Below are positions 17,373-26,352 of a stretch of DNA of 64,000 nucleotides, piece after piece (the first letter of the stretch is position 1; each line of letters starts with the position of its first letter). The stretch comes from Pedobacter sp. UBA4863 (GTDB lineage: Bacteria > Bacteroidota > Bacteroidia > Sphingobacteriales > Sphingobacteriaceae), in NCBI RefSeq assembly GCF_002399615.1, contig NZ_DHDZ01000031.1:1-64000 (forward strand), written 5' to 3'. The notes beneath the pieces are model-generated. The model worked only from the letters and a program-made list of their open reading frames with translations. It searched no databases and had not been told where the DNA came from. The position numbers and the translations under genes are program-made.

Positions 17373-20300
17373 TTACAACGTTGTTCTAAGTCCAAATACA
17401 AAGGTTTTTGAACGTGGATAGGCCGACCAATCCAAGCCTGGCGTTAATACAGAGTTGCGCACAGAAACCTCGGGATCCATACCAGGATATTTAGTCCAAG
17501 TGTAGAGATTTTGCGCCGATGTCGATATGGCCAAAGTTTTCAGTTTCATTTTGTTCACCAATTTTTGAGGCAGGTTATAGCTCAATGAAATTGTTTTTAA
17601 GCGTAAGAAAGAACCATCTTCTATCAACCACGAAGAATATACCCCATTAGGACCTCCGCCTCTTGTTCTAAAAATGTTCGAATTTGGATTTTCAGGTGTC
17701 CACCTATTGGCATAAACAGCATATTGGCTAAGGTTATATCTTGTATGTTGGTTTCCTACGAAATATGATTTATTAGCATTTAATATATCGTTACCATAGC
17801 TCCATTGGAAAAACACATTTAAACTAAACCCCTTGTAGTTAAAGTTATTAGAAAAACCTCCTGTATGTATAGGAATTGTTCGCCCAATAACGGTTGCATC
17901 TTTACTGTTTACTGTACCATCGCCATTAATATCGCGGTATTTGATATCACCTGGTCTTATATCTGCTCTTATATCACCATTGTCGGCAACATGACTTTTT
18001 AATCTGTAGTTGCCGTTTTGTAAAACATCAAAATCTTCGTATTGATAAACTCCATCCCAAATTACACCAAAAAAGGCTGATGACGGGCCGCCTACAGTGG
18101 CAATATATGGATAAGAAGAATTGAATGCACTTTGCCAACTTACGCTCGACAATAAAAATTCTTCATTATTGGCCAGACCCAAAACTTTATTATTATTAAA
18201 GCTGATATTGAAATTGCTTTCCCATTTGAATGACCTTGAGGAAATGTTTACCGTATTCAAAGATACTTCCAATCCTCGGTTTCTTAATTTACCGATGTTT
18301 TTATAGGCAGTAGCATACCCCGTTATCCAAGGTATATTCGCTCTTAACAACAAATCACTAACTGTTTTTTGATATACATCTATAGTTAAATCAACTCGTT
18401 TTTTAAACATGGTTAAATCGTAGCCCAAATCTAACTGTGCTGTAGTTTCCCATTTCAGATTTTCGTTGCCAATATTTATAGGTTTTGTGCCTACAGAAGT
18501 TTCGTTATTGTTGTAGGAGTAACCATCATTAATGGCTATATCTAGCTGTGGATAGTAATCATATGCCCCCACCCGGTTATTTCCTGTTACACCATAGCTT
18601 ACCCGTAGTTTGGCTTCATCTATAAACTTTATGTTTTTCATGAAAGGTTCATTATTCATTCGCCAGGCAAATGCACCTGATGGGAAATACCCCCAACGGT
18701 TCTGTTTGGCAAACTTAGATGAACCATCTGCCCTGAAGGTTGCGGTAAACAAGTACCTAGACTTGTAATTGTACATTATTCTACCAAAAAAAGAAGCCAA
18801 TGTAACATCAAAAGCTCCCGAACTTACCGAACTAGGCTTACCCTGCTTTAAACCCGCCAGCCCTAAATCTTCATTTGGGAGATTTTGAACATCGAAACTA
18901 TTCGATGAGTTTTTGATAATTTGCGAACCCATGCCCAACACGGCATTTAGTACATGGTTTTTATTGAATGTTTCTTTATAATTTAAGGTATTCTCATTAG
19001 AAAAAGTATTATTTTTAATAAGTCCGGTACCACCTTGCACACCTTTTACATTAGTTGCCCTGGGCGCACCTTGCGATGTTTTGGAACTATAAAAATATTC
19101 GTTCTCTATCATAGCACTGTTCATACTTCCCTGAACCTTTAAAAATATCTTTTTGCTAAAATCGTATTTAGCATAGGCTGTACTTAAAACACCTGTATTT
19201 TTTCTTTGCCTTAATGTATTTTGGGCATTAACAAAGGGGTTAACACGCGAATCTGCACTTCCTCTACCCGATATAATCTCTGGATCTAGCAGTTGGTCTT
19301 CTATATCATAAAGCTCTTCGGTTAAACTTCCTATAATGGGTCTATAACCCCATGCAGCAAATAACAGACTCGCTGTAGCTTCACCCTCCGATGCAATTAC
19401 TCCATAAGAATCTACCTTGCTGTAATTGAGGTTTACGCCTACAGCTAATTTTTTGCTAACGTTTTGATCTAATGTAATACGTCCTTGGTAGCGCGTTAAA
19501 CCAGTATTTACGATAGTACCCAGTTGGTCGAAAAACGAACCAGACACCATGTATTTGGTTTGCGCCGTACCTCCTCTTAACGATAGGCTGTGTATATTGG
19601 TTATACCTGTGCGGAACACCCTATTTTGCCAATCAATTCCTTTTACATTTCTATACCGTTCTAAATCTTGAGCGGTAGGCAATTCTGAACCCGGCTTAGT
19701 GAGATCTTGCAAATCGGGGAAATAAAGAGGACCATTTGGCACAGGATCGTGTTCTATTTGATATTTTACAAAATCATAAACACCCATCATCTCCATTCGA
19801 TTGGTTATTTTGTAGTTACCATAATCGCCACTATATGATATAACAGGCAAACCTTCTTTTCCTTTTTTGGTTTCTACTACTACCACCCCGTTGGCTCCCC
19901 TTGCTCCATATATAGCAGTAGCCGAGGCATCCTTTAATATATTGATACTTTCAATATCATTCATATTCAAGTTCGAGGCATCAAAATCTTCGATTGGAAA
20001 ACCGTCTATCACATACAAAGGAGCCGTACTTTGCGAAAGGGAGCCCGCACCCCTTATCACAATATTCATTCCCGAACCCGGTTGGTCATCGTTAGAAGTT
20101 ACTTGTACACCTGCAATACGTCCAGCCAAGGCCTGTTCAAAACTGGCCACCGGCGCCCTGGTTAAGTCTGTTAGGTTTACCTGCCCTACCGAACCGGTCA
20201 AATCTTGCTTGGCTACTTCGCCATATCCAATTACAACAACTTGTTTTAATACCGATACATCTGGTTTTAACTTAACATCTATTACTAAGTCTTTACCAAC

Positions 20301-20591
20301 TTGCAACTGTGTTGTTTCATACCCTAAGAATGTAAAGATTAAAATCTCCCCAGTTTTTGCCTTGATAGTATATTTACCATTAACATTAGCTATTGCTGTA
20401 AGATTTGTGGTTTTATTTTTAACACTTACTCCTGTTAATGTTTCATTGGTTTCGGCATCTATAATTACACCACTAATATTACGAACAGTTTGCGAAAAAG
20501 CATTGATTTGCAGCAAGACAGTAAGAAATAGAAAGAGGCAGCAAGGCACGACGAGACATCGCCTCCTATCTAAATAGGTTCTTTTCATCAT
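17373..20591 (-). CDS. SusC/RagA-family TonB-dependent transporter
   Basis: 1072 residues. An N-terminal signal region (LVVPCCLFLFLTVLLQINAFSQ) is followed by a carboxypeptidase-like beta domain (ISGVIIDAETNETLTGVSVK...), the SusC signature VVVIGYGEVAKQDLTGSV, a plug domain with PLYVIDGFPI and NILKDASATAIYGARGANGV, and a long 22-strand barrel ending in FVFGLRTTL. It imports an oligomeric substrate across the outer membrane using TonB energy. No FecR/anti-sigma domain precedes the plug, so control is more likely by the nearby GntR operator than by an ECF sigma pair. The start could also be the second Met at 20588. Confidence 0.95.
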   Translation of the reverse strand: MMKRTYLDRRRCLVVPCCLFLFLTVLLQINAFSQTVRNISGVIIDAETNETLTGVSVKNKTTNLTAIANVNGKYTIKAKTGEILIFTFLGYETTQLQVGKDLVIDVKLKPDVSVLKQVVVIGYGEVAKQDLTGSVGQVNLTDLTRAPVASFEQALAGRIAGVQVTSNDDQPGSGMNIVIRGAGSLSQSTAPLYVIDGFPIEDFDASNLNMNDIESINILKDASATAIYGARGANGVVVVETKKGKEGLPVISYSGDYGNYKITNRMEMMGVYDFVKYQIEHDPVPNGPLYFPDLQDLTKPGSELPTAQDLERYRNVKGIDWQNRVFRTGITNIHSLSLRGGTAQTKYMVSGSFFDQLGTIVNTGLTRYQGRITLDQNVSKKLAVGVNLNYSKVDSYGVIASEGEATASLLFAAWGYRPIIGSLTEELYDIEDQLLDPEIISGRGSADSRVNPFVNAQNTLRQRKNTGVLSTAYAKYDFSKKIFLKVQGSMNSAMIENEYFYSSKTSQGAPRATNVKGVQGGTGLIKNNTFSNENTLNYKETFNKNHVLNAVLGMGSQIIKNSSNSFDVQNLPNEDLGLAGLKQGKPSSVSSGAFDVTLASFFGRIMYNYKSRYLFTATFRADGSSKFAKQNRWGYFPSGAFAWRMNNEPFMKNIKFIDEAKLRVSYGVTGNNRVGAYDYYPQLDIAINDGYSYNNNETSVGTKPINIGNENLKWETTAQLDLGYDLTMFKKRVDLTIDVYQKTVSDLLLRANIPWITGYATAYKNIGKLRNRGLEVSLNTVNISSRSFKWESNFNISFNNNKVLGLANNEEFLLSSVSWQSAFNSSYPYIATVGGPSSAFFGVIWDGVYQYEDFDVLQNGNYRLKSHVADNGDIRADIRPGDIKYRDINGDGTVNSKDATVIGRTIPIHTGGFSNNFNYKGFSLNVFFQWSYGNDILNANKSYFVGNQHTRYNLSQYAVYANRWTPENPNSNIFRTRGGGPNGVYSSWLIEDGSFLRLKTISLSYNLPQKLVNKMKLKTLAISTSAQNLYTWTKYPGMDPEVSVRNSVLTPGLDWSAYPRSKTFVFGLRTTL

Positions 20592-20657
20592 TAGATTAGG
20601 TTTTATTTGGTTTTTATGAGATTTAAAAATACCTCAAAGGTTTTGTATTAAAAATAA

Positions 20658-20705
20658 ATATGTAATACTTATTTCAAAAATAAAAATATTTTTGATTAAA
20701 ACAAC
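20658..20705 (-). promoter_or_regulatory. Promoter and GntR-type operator for unit B
   Basis: ATATGTAATACTTAT at 20658-20672 matches the island palindrome with one mismatch. On the minus strand a -7 element TATTTTTG (20675-20682) ends 2 nt upstream of it. A -33-like GTTG (20702-20705) lies 19 nt further up. The 2-nt spacing between -7 box and operator is the same as at the 27269 promoter. The transcript leader before SusC would be about 70 nt. Confidence 0.65.
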
Positions 20706-20713
20706 AAGATAAA

Positions 20714-21775
20714 TTAATTTTCTATGCTTATTACCGCATTATCTCGTATGCCAGGTTTTATTTCGCCGCTAACGTACACCCATTGATTGTTCCAATATAC
20801 CACGGGCAACGTAACTTTAGCCGATATATCCTTTATTTCGCCTACAAATTCCCATTTATCCTGATTGGGGTAATAGTTAAATATTTCTTTAGAGATACCC
20901 GGGTGCGTTGCAGGTACTTTATGCAGACCGGCAACGGCATCTACACCGCCCCAAAAAAACATCGTTTCATTATTTAACACCGGAACGGGCGTAGCCCCCG
21001 CCGACATTCCTTTGGGCATTTTAGCTAAGGCTTCCCATTCAAATGAAAAACCTTTCTCTTTTTCAGTGATATTAAGTTTGTAGGCATCTTGCAATATATC
21101 CCTATAAATTTCCCCGTACAGGTTTTTGGTTTTAGTTTCGCCACTAAACAGGTAAAACTTGTTACCAAATGCGCCACATATTGCAAGCATTCTTTCCCTG
21201 CCGGGCAAATCGGGCAGTGCGAGCCACCCATTTTTGGGGTTTAAAAGATTTAAGGCATAACATTTTTTCGATAGGTTTCCTGCTAAATCCATTCCTCCTG
21301 CCACAATTAACAAATTGCCCACTACCGTACCACTTGCATAGGCTATTGGCACAGGAAAATCGGGATAATGTTGTTTGTTCAGCTTTTCGCCATCCCATTC
21401 TAACACAATTATCTGTGCAGACATCCCGTTTTCGGTAGTACCACCAACCAAAATTATTTGGTTGCCATACGTGGCAGATACCCCATAAGCCATTGGTTGA
21501 GGCAATTCCTCGTTTAGTTTAATCCAGTTGGAGTAATTGTTGCTCAGCATGTAAATTTCTTTGGAAACATTGCGTTTACCACCCTCCCAAGGCTTTTTAT
21601 CGGGAAAATTAGTGCCGCCCATGCAAAACAAAACGCCTTTGCTTGTTCCTGCATACATACCCGCCCAACCTATGGACGGCAGCGAGGGCAAAGCCGATAA
21701 TTCGGGTTTAAGCTGTGCAAACAATTCGGTGCTTACTATACTCATAATGATGATTAATTTGTTAATAGGTTTCAT
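20714..21775 (-). CDS. Cyclically permuted mutarotase (Kelch, NanM-like)
   Basis: The ATG at 21775 gives 353 residues with a signal peptide (MKPINKLIIIMSIVSTELFAQ). An earlier ATG at 21817 would add 14 residues lying inside the upstream gene. Six Kelch-like blades are suggested by repeated GG/NxxxxLPxP patterns such as FCMGGTNFP, ILVGGTTENG, LIVAGGMDLAG, YLFSGETKTK and MFFWGGVDAVA. Starting mid-blade, as here, is typical of the cyclically permuted mutarotase family, related to the sialic acid mutarotase NanM. It would speed anomer exchange of the released sugar in the periplasm. It overlaps the SMP-30 gene by 14 nt at the end of unit C. Confidence 0.75.
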   Translation of the reverse strand: MKPINKLIIIMSIVSTELFAQLKPELSALPSLPSIGWAGMYAGTSKGVLFCMGGTNFPDKKPWEGGKRNVSKEIYMLSNNYSNWIKLNEELPQPMAYGVSATYGNQIILVGGTTENGMSAQIIVLEWDGEKLNKQHYPDFPVPIAYASGTVVGNLLIVAGGMDLAGNLSKKCYALNLLNPKNGWLALPDLPGRERMLAICGAFGNKFYLFSGETKTKNLYGEIYRDILQDAYKLNITEKEKGFSFEWEALAKMPKGMSAGATPVPVLNNETMFFWGGVDAVAGLHKVPATHPGISKEIFNYYPNQDKWEFVGEIKDISAKVTLPVVYWNNQWVYVSGEIKPGIRDNAVISIEN

Positions 21776-22586
21776 AAAGCTTGATTTCTTTGATAGCACC
21801 AGGGCCGGGCTCACCATAACCTCCGGTTACTAATAAAGTGTTTTGATTGGTAAAAGCTAAATTACTCGTCAACGGAATTTGCGTTTCAACCGTTGCCAAC
21901 AATTTTCCGTTGGGGCTTAGCACTTGAACAGCTCCCATGCCATAATGGGCTACCCAAATATTTCCGTCTGTGTCTAAAGCCAATCCGTCTGGCAAATTAT
22001 CTTCTTTTTTACCCGATGTATGATTGGGCAGTTCGCAAAATACCTTTACCTGTGCAGGCTTATTTAAGTGTATGGCCAAAATTCGATTGGTATAGCTTTC
22101 TGCTACGTAAAGCGTGTTTTTTTCTTCTACCAACACCAATCCGTTAGGGTAATCCAATTGGTCGGCTATAATTTTATGCTCCCCGTTAATGCCTACAAAA
22201 CATACCTTGCCTTTATGCCTTACCGAATCGGTAAAGTAGATATTGCCCTGCACATCGGTTATTACATCATTAGGACAATAAATTTCTGTTCCATTGATAA
22301 ATCCCTGAATTTCATCTCTGATAAACTCGCCCTGCTGGTTGTAACATTTTATGGCCGCACTTTTAACATCGCATATTAAATGGTTGCCGTTGGGCGTAAT
22401 GGTTTGTCCATTGGGACATGGTGCCGATGCCCATTCGGTAACGGTGTTATCGGCATTTATTTTAAGGATAGCTCCTCCGGCAAGATTGGTTACAAACCTA
22501 TTTCCGTTCTTATCTATTACTGGCCCCTCGGTATAAAAGGGCACATTGGCAATATCCTTTATTTCAAATGTTAAGTTTTGTACCAT
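21762..22586 (-). CDS. SMP-30/gluconolactonase-family lactonase
   Basis: A 274-residue six-bladed propeller of the SMP-30/LRE family without a signal peptide. Metal-binding positions are visible: Glu in FYTEGPVID near residue 19, Asn in YPNGLVL and Asp in LPDGLALDTDGN. Members hydrolyse aldonolactones with a divalent cation. Here it would open the lactone made when a dehydrogenase (for example the SDR of this unit) oxidises a sugar. Its start overlaps the M81 stop (TAATG), which implies translational coupling. Confidence 0.82.
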   Translation of the reverse strand: MVQNLTFEIKDIANVPFYTEGPVIDKNGNRFVTNLAGGAILKINADNTVTEWASAPCPNGQTITPNGNHLICDVKSAAIKCYNQQGEFIRDEIQGFINGTEIYCPNDVITDVQGNIYFTDSVRHKGKVCFVGINGEHKIIADQLDYPNGLVLVEEKNTLYVAESYTNRILAIHLNKPAQVKVFCELPNHTSGKKEDNLPDGLALDTDGNIWVAHYGMGAVQVLSPNGKLLATVETQIPLTSNLAFTNQNTLLVTGGYGEPGPGAIKEIKLYETY

Positions 22587-24037
22587 TATGCGATATTTTC
22601 AAAGGGGAACAATGGTTTTCTTCTGTACTTGTGCTCAAAAAGTGTCATATCGGCTTGGGTGTAACCGGGCGTGTTTACCTGCACTATGCTACCGCACACA
22701 GGGCCATAGGCGGCAATTGGCGCATTAACGCCTTTGGCCACAATTACATCTTGCATTAGCGGCTCTACCCCTGCCGATAGCAACTGCTGAAGACTGAATG
22801 GCGGTATGCGCAAAGAGGTTAGCATAATGGTACTTTTATTTTTTGTTTTTACTACGGCGGTTTTCCCCATATCGTAATTTACCTGTCCGCCATGTCGGGG
22901 CGTACTTTCTGTAAACTTGCCCGATACGATATTTACAAGCGTAACCTCGGTTTCGTAAGTATCCCCATCGCCATTTATAGTCAATTGAAAGGTGCTACCG
23001 AGTGAGTTTGCGGCACAAATTTTAACGGCTTCGGGGTCGTATATAGCTACAAAAGACCGAGTGTTTCCAAGTTCTTCAAGTCCTTTCAACAAAACTAAAC
23101 TGTTGCCGGGCGAGCCTCCGCCAATATTATCGCCCATATCGAGCATTAGGATAGGTTTTTCATGCTGTGGTATTTCGGCCAACACCTCTTCTACCGATTT
23201 TTTATCGCCTACAAAATCGTGTTTTCTGTTTAAAACATATTCCTCTACGTTTAGCGCAATGCGATTTGCTTTTTCTTCACTATCGGCCACTATAATAACT
23301 GCGCTTCCCATTTCTGCTACATCTGCATAAGGAAAACCGAGTATAACGCTCACCGATATTACACCATCTTCCTTTAGGAAATTGTGTACATATTGGTATA
23401 AGCTTATACATGGTTCGGCAGAGGTATATTGCTGTTCTATGCTGATAGCCAAAGGAAATTGCCTAATTACCTGCTTAGGGATTATCCGTTTTGCCAATGT
23501 ATCTACCATAATTTTGGCGGCTTCTTTACCGACAGCTCTTTGGTCTACATGCGGATTTGTTTTGTATGCCACCAATGCGTTGGTAGCATTTACCATTAAC
23601 TTGCTAACATTGGCATGAGGGTCTAAGGTTCCAATAATTGGAATATCGTTGCCTACCAATTTTCTTAATTCAGACAACCAATGTCCATCCATGTCACGAT
23701 ATTTCTGGCTAACTCCAGCTCCATGAGGTACTACCATTATCCCATCTACTGGCAATACATTTTGTACACTACTAATTACTTCATTCAATAAATAATCATA
23801 AGTATCGGCAGTAATGACTCCTCCTGGCGTAGCTTCAGCATAAATCAATGGAATTATCTCTATATCATTTATTTTTAAAACCTCGATAATACCTCCTAAT
23901 TCGTGATGAGCTTTCTCATATTCTTCTATAATAGAATCACCCTTTAGTAAATGACCATTTTTAAAGTCATCTAAAGCAGTTGGCTTAGGTAAAAAAGTAT
24001 TCGATTCGTGATAAATCCCAACGATAGCTACTTTCAT
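22586..24037 (-). CDS. M81 family metallopeptidase (MlrC-like)
   Basis: A 483-residue full-length M81 protein. Family motifs are present: HESNTF at residues 10-15, PHGAG, GTLDPHANVS, YKTNPHVDQ and DMGDNIGGGSPGNS, which supply zinc-ligand His/Asp residues and a glycine-rich loop. The best-known member, MlrC, cleaves linearised microcystin in sphingomonads. Most relatives are uncharacterised and sit near RidA and amino-acid enzymes, as here. No signal peptide is seen, so it acts in the cytoplasm. I infer amide-bond or ring hydrolysis of an amino-acid-bearing intermediate. Microcystin itself is not implied, since no MlrA or MlrB is present. Confidence 0.85.
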   Translation of the reverse strand: MKVAIVGIYHESNTFLPKPTALDDFKNGHLLKGDSIIEEYEKAHHELGGIIEVLKINDIEIIPLIYAEATPGGVITADTYDYLLNEVISSVQNVLPVDGIMVVPHGAGVSQKYRDMDGHWLSELRKLVGNDIPIIGTLDPHANVSKLMVNATNALVAYKTNPHVDQRAVGKEAAKIMVDTLAKRIIPKQVIRQFPLAISIEQQYTSAEPCISLYQYVHNFLKEDGVISVSVILGFPYADVAEMGSAVIIVADSEEKANRIALNVEEYVLNRKHDFVGDKKSVEEVLAEIPQHEKPILMLDMGDNIGGGSPGNSLVLLKGLEELGNTRSFVAIYDPEAVKICAANSLGSTFQLTINGDGDTYETEVTLVNIVSGKFTESTPRHGGQVNYDMGKTAVVKTKNKSTIMLTSLRIPPFSLQQLLSAGVEPLMQDVIVAKGVNAPIAAYGPVCGSIVQVNTPGYTQADMTLFEHKYRRKPLFPFENIA

Positions 24038-24040
24038 CTG

Positions 24041-24424
24041 TTATTTTTTAATGTAAGCTGTAACATCAACTTCAAATTTCAGCAAATCTCCTAAACACTC
24101 AATAATAGTAGTTCGTGCAGGGTAAGGTGCTGTAAAATAATCTTTATATATCTGATTAAATTCTGCTAGGTACTCTTGCTTGCCTACATAGTTGCGCACT
24201 TGCACCACATCATCGAAAGTTAAGCCGGCCGCTGTTAATATTGTACGCACGTTTTCAAATGATCTTCTACATTCTTCTTCGAAAGTTCCGTTAACGATAT
24301 TACCTTCTCCATCTACAGATGCTTGTCCTGATACAAAAACATAATCTCCCGCCTGTACTGCTGGCGAGAATGGTAAAAAACTCTTTGGCACATTTGGCCC
24401 TGTTATGGCTTTCTTACTACTCAT
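24041..24424 (-). CDS. RidA family deaminase
   Basis: 127 residues, the normal RidA length. Seen are the DYVFVSGQAS strand, the central helix TFEEECRRSFENVRTILTA, DDVVQVRNYV, and PYPARTTIIECLG with the conserved Arg that anchors the substrate carboxylate. RidA hydrolyses reactive 2-aminoacrylate or imine intermediates released by PLP lyases to keto acids and ammonia. It lies between a threonine-synthase-like PLP gene (11 nt) and the M81 gene (3 nt), so it probably clears the enamine made by that enzyme. Unlike the Rid protein at 5406, it keeps the catalytic Arg. Confidence 0.88.
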   Translation of the reverse strand: MSSKKAITGPNVPKSFLPFSPAVQAGDYVFVSGQASVDGEGNIVNGTFEEECRRSFENVRTILTAAGLTFDDVVQVRNYVGKQEYLAEFNQIYKDYFTAPYPARTTIIECLGDLLKFEVDVTAYIKK

Positions 24425-24435
24425 TATTATTAATT

Positions 24436-25530
24436 TTAATTTTTATCTAATGCAATTATTCTTTCTTCCAACAAACTCCCATCTATTTTTTCAATATCAG
24501 GTAACCCGAAGTTTCTTTCTACCGAATGCATATCTTTAAACCCACTTCCAGTTACTAAACATACTACTGTGTCGGTATTTTTAATTTCCTTTTTGCGAAC
24601 AGCACTAGCTAAACCGGCCAATGCTACAGCTCCAGCTGGCTCGCAAAAAACCCCTTCCTTTTGCGCCAAAAGTTGATGAAAAGCAAAAATATCTGTATCG
24701 GAAACCACATAACCATTTCCACCTAACTGCGTACAAACTTCTATTACTTCATTACCATCTAATATACTTGGAACTTGCAAACCGCTTACATTTGTAGTAG
24801 CATAGGGAATTGCTACCGCATTAATTCCATTTCTTAAAGAACTAGCAATGGTATCATTCCCTTCAGGTTGCACACAATGAACTTTTGGTTTTTTGGTATT
24901 GGGTTGATTATTTTCTGTATATGCAACAACCCCTTTTGCAACAGCCAAGGTTAATCCTCCTCCGCCAGATGGTGAAAATATGTGATTTACAGCGAAGTTT
25001 GTTTGTTCTATAATTTCATACGATATCGTTTGTACACCAATCATTCCTTCTGGACAATAGCAGTAGGCGCTAATAGGTAGTGGCACCTGTATTTTAGCCG
25101 CATGTTCAGAAAGCATTTTAAATACATCTCCAGTTACTTGAGGGTCTTTACCAAAACCATTTATCATGTATGTATGCGCACCATATAACTGCATTTGTTT
25201 AATCTTGCCTTCGGGTGCACCATCAACAATTGCCAATACACAATTTATACCCGCCGCTGCTGAATATGCAGATAATGCAGCACCTGTATTGCCACTTGAT
25301 GTGGCAATACAAATATCTTTTCCTTTACTTTTTAACGCAGTAATAAAAGCTGAAGCAAACCTATCTTTATATGAACCAGAAGGATTTAAATTTTCTAACT
25401 TAAAGTATAAATTTGGTACTCCCAACTCTTTGCCGATATACCTCGACTTTATTAAAGGCGTATTTCCCTCCCCAAGACTAACAATATCTTGTTTGTTATA
25501 GTTAGGCAACAATTTACTATATTTCCACAT
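24436..25530 (-). CDS. Threonine synthase-like PLP-dependent lyase
   Basis: A 364-residue fold-type II PLP enzyme. It shows SLGEGNTPL, the Schiff-base lysine in GSYKDRFA, the Asn loop SSGNTGAALSAY, the phosphate loop SPSGGGGLT and the end motif VTGSGFKDM, which resembles threonine synthase (usually TGHGLKD). It is somewhat shorter than many threonine synthases, and its position in a catabolic operon argues against threonine biosynthesis. Relatives act as threonine or serine dehydratases or diaminopropionate lyases. With RidA next to it, an ammonia-lyase on a hydroxy- or amino-substituted amino acid is a reasonable guess. Confidence 0.75.
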   Translation of the reverse strand: MWKYSKLLPNYNKQDIVSLGEGNTPLIKSRYIGKELGVPNLYFKLENLNPSGSYKDRFASAFITALKSKGKDICIATSSGNTGAALSAYSAAAGINCVLAIVDGAPEGKIKQMQLYGAHTYMINGFGKDPQVTGDVFKMLSEHAAKIQVPLPISAYCYCPEGMIGVQTISYEIIEQTNFAVNHIFSPSGGGGLTLAVAKGVVAYTENNQPNTKKPKVHCVQPEGNDTIASSLRNGINAVAIPYATTNVSGLQVPSILDGNEVIEVCTQLGGNGYVVSDTDIFAFHQLLAQKEGVFCEPAGAVALAGLASAVRKKEIKNTDTVVCLVTGSGFKDMHSVERNFGLPDIEKIDGSLLEERIIALDKN

Positions 25531-25533
25531 AGG

Positions 25534-26352
25534 CTAAAACTGATTTGGGAATTGTAATTTCTTAATTGAATAATCATTTAAGTTGGGAGAAAAACCTCCA
25601 TCCACTACTAAACTGGTTCCAGTAACAAAAGCCGATTCGGCCGAACTTAACCAATAAACCACCGAAGCTATTTCGGCAGAAGTACCTGCTCTAGATAAGG
25701 GCGTGGCTCCAACAATATAATCTGACATTTTATTACTTAAATTATCACCTTCATCATTTACATAATCTGCGCTCATATCTGTATTGATATTACCTGGCTT
25801 TACGCTTAAGAACCTTATTCCACTGCGGCCATAAGTAATTGCTAATTCTCTAGTTAGGCTATCCATTGCACCTTTTGCAGCAATATATGCTGGACTATTG
25901 CCTGCTGGCCTATCGGCCATAATACTTGATATGTTAACAACTACACCTTGAATATTTAGTTGTTCCATAGTATCGGCTACCATTTTCGATAAAAATGCTG
26001 GAGCGGTAAGGCAAATCATCAATGTTTTATTCCAAGTCTCCATGCTCATGGTACGCATCGTTTCTATAGTGCGCCAAGCAGCATTATTAACCAAAACATC
26101 TATCCTACCCCATTTTTTCAAGGTTTCATCTACAATATTTTTGGCAAAGCCACTGTCTGAAAGATCGCCAATACAAGCAATAAAATCTCTATTATATTTT
26201 TCTTGAATTAACTTACCTATATCACCAATATCTTTGGCATTTCTTAGTATCAATGCCACATTAAATCCCTCTTTTGCATATTTAAGAGCTATTTCTCTGC
26301 CTATTCCCCTCGATGCTCCTGTTACTATTACTACTTTTGTTATCTTATCCAT
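25534..26352 (-). CDS. SDR family NAD(P)-dependent oxidoreductase
   Basis: A 272-residue classical short-chain dehydrogenase: VTGASRGIGREIALKYA (cofactor loop, residues ~10-26), VLVNNAAWR in place of NNAG, catalytic Ser in VVNISSIMADRP, YIAAKGAMD with the YxxxK pair, and a C-terminal VTGTSLVVDGGFSPN. It would oxidise a sugar or hydroxy acid, possibly making the lactone for the SMP-30 protein of the same unit. Its start overlaps the upstream deacylase stop by 1 nt, and the next gene follows after 3 nt. Confidence 0.85.
   Translation of the reverse strand: MDKITKVVIVTGASRGIGREIALKYAKEGFNVALILRNAKDIGDIGKLIQEKYNRDFIACIGDLSDSGFAKNIVDETLKKWGRIDVLVNNAAWRTIETMRTMSMETWNKTLMICLTAPAFLSKMVADTMEQLNIQGVVVNISSIMADRPAGNSPAYIAAKGAMDSLTRELAITYGRSGIRFLSVKPGNINTDMSADYVNDEGDNLSNKMSDYIVGATPLSRAGTSAEIASVVYWLSSAESAFVTGTSLVVDGGFSPNLNDYSIKKLQFPNQF

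Noticed and set aside
19867..20577. A 236-codon open frame on the plus strand opposite the SusC gene
   Set aside because: It is an antisense shadow of the SusC plug region, with no own start signal and an amino-acid composition unlike a real protein.
22586..24037. Microcystin degradation (MlrC)
   Set aside because: No MlrA or MlrB gene is present, and the M81 family is broad; the operon context points to other substrates.
24436..25530. ThrC, threonine biosynthesis
   Set aside because: No thrA or thrB gene is nearby, and the gene is tightly coupled to RidA in a catabolic operon.
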